Positions 13,586-13,680 of a stretch of DNA of 13,680 nucleotides are shown here, one piece after another. This DNA comes from MGML01 sp034416335. GTDB taxonomy: Bacteria > Chloroflexota > Dehalococcoidia > Dehalococcoidales > UBA2162. Numbering within the stretch: the stretch's first letter is position 1; each line of letters opens with the position of its first letter. Location: assembly GCA_034416335.1 (NCBI GenBank), contig DAOULV010000029.1, forward strand, positions 1-13,680, read 5' to 3'. The translations under genes were made by a program, and so were the position numbers. A model generated the notes under the pieces. The model was given only the letters and a program-made list of their open reading frames with translations, did not search any database and was not told where the DNA came from.

Positions 13586-13680
13586 CCCAAATAACACAGA
13601 GAAATAGTCGCGATTTCATTGCGGAATTTTTCTGATGTGGCGGATATTCAGGCGCTAGCCGGCTTTTTTCTGAAGTATAA

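Noticed and set aside
13636..13675. Possible terminator (AGCCGGCT followed by six T) near the window end
   Set aside because: The stem is a short self-complementary block with no convincing loop, and its upstream gene context is cut off by the window edge.
1..13680. CRISPR array or cas genes
   Set aside because: No regularly spaced identical repeats and no Cas-like protein were seen on either strand.

Overview
The window looks like a bacterial chromosome segment from an anaerobe that uses selenium. The guess is an uncultured Chloroflexota lineage of Dehalococcoidia type, held with low to moderate confidence because no rRNA or marker gene is present. The reasons are the clustered SDR, MDR and SnoaL-like enzymes, a GrdB/PrdB-family selenoprotein, tRNAs with encoded CCA, and scattered short palindromic repeats. 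The middle (about 2.0-11.8 kb) has balanced base composition. Both flanks (about 0.4-2.0 kb and 11.87-13.5 kb) are visibly more A+T-rich and look accessory.

Layout from left to right: (1) 1-122, the outer end of an IS3-type insertion sequence, cut by the window edge. (2) 123-2030, an accessory stretch with a folded MITE/REP-like repeat, a small helix-turn-helix-like protein (minus strand) and a HEPN-like protein (plus strand), closed by a strong bidirectional terminator. (3) 2033-4137, a leftward three-gene operon (SDR, SDR, SnoaL-like) behind a near-consensus sigma70 promoter. (4) 4264-7677, a leftward pair of half-ABC exporters that abut exactly and presumably form a heterodimer. (5) 7678-8051, a divergent control region with a promoter on each strand. 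(6) 8052-11440, a rightward operon of two medium-chain dehydrogenases followed by a selenoprotein of the glycine/sarcosine/betaine/D-proline reductase 'selenoprotein B' family. Its in-frame UGA is followed by a SECIS-like hairpin, and its leader holds two interleaved perfect inverted repeats. (7) 11635-11802, tRNA-Trp and tRNA-Leu(GAG). (8) 11824-13585, a tRNA-Leu(CAA) gene split by a small integrative element: a displaced 5' half, a membrane-anchored leucine-zipper transglutaminase-like protein, an integrase remnant, and a reconstituted complete tRNA-Leu(CAA).

The central genes read as a redox catabolic neighbourhood. Two MDR dehydrogenases and a UxxC selenoprotein are co-transcribed. Opposite them are two duplicated NAD-type SDRs, a SnoaL-fold enzyme and an exporter. 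The substrate cannot be read from the sequence. The points most worth a second look are the selenoprotein, which naive gene calling would split in two, the pseudoknot-topology leader in front of it, and the element that uses the anticodon half of a tRNA gene as its target and restores the 5' half rather than the usual 3' end.
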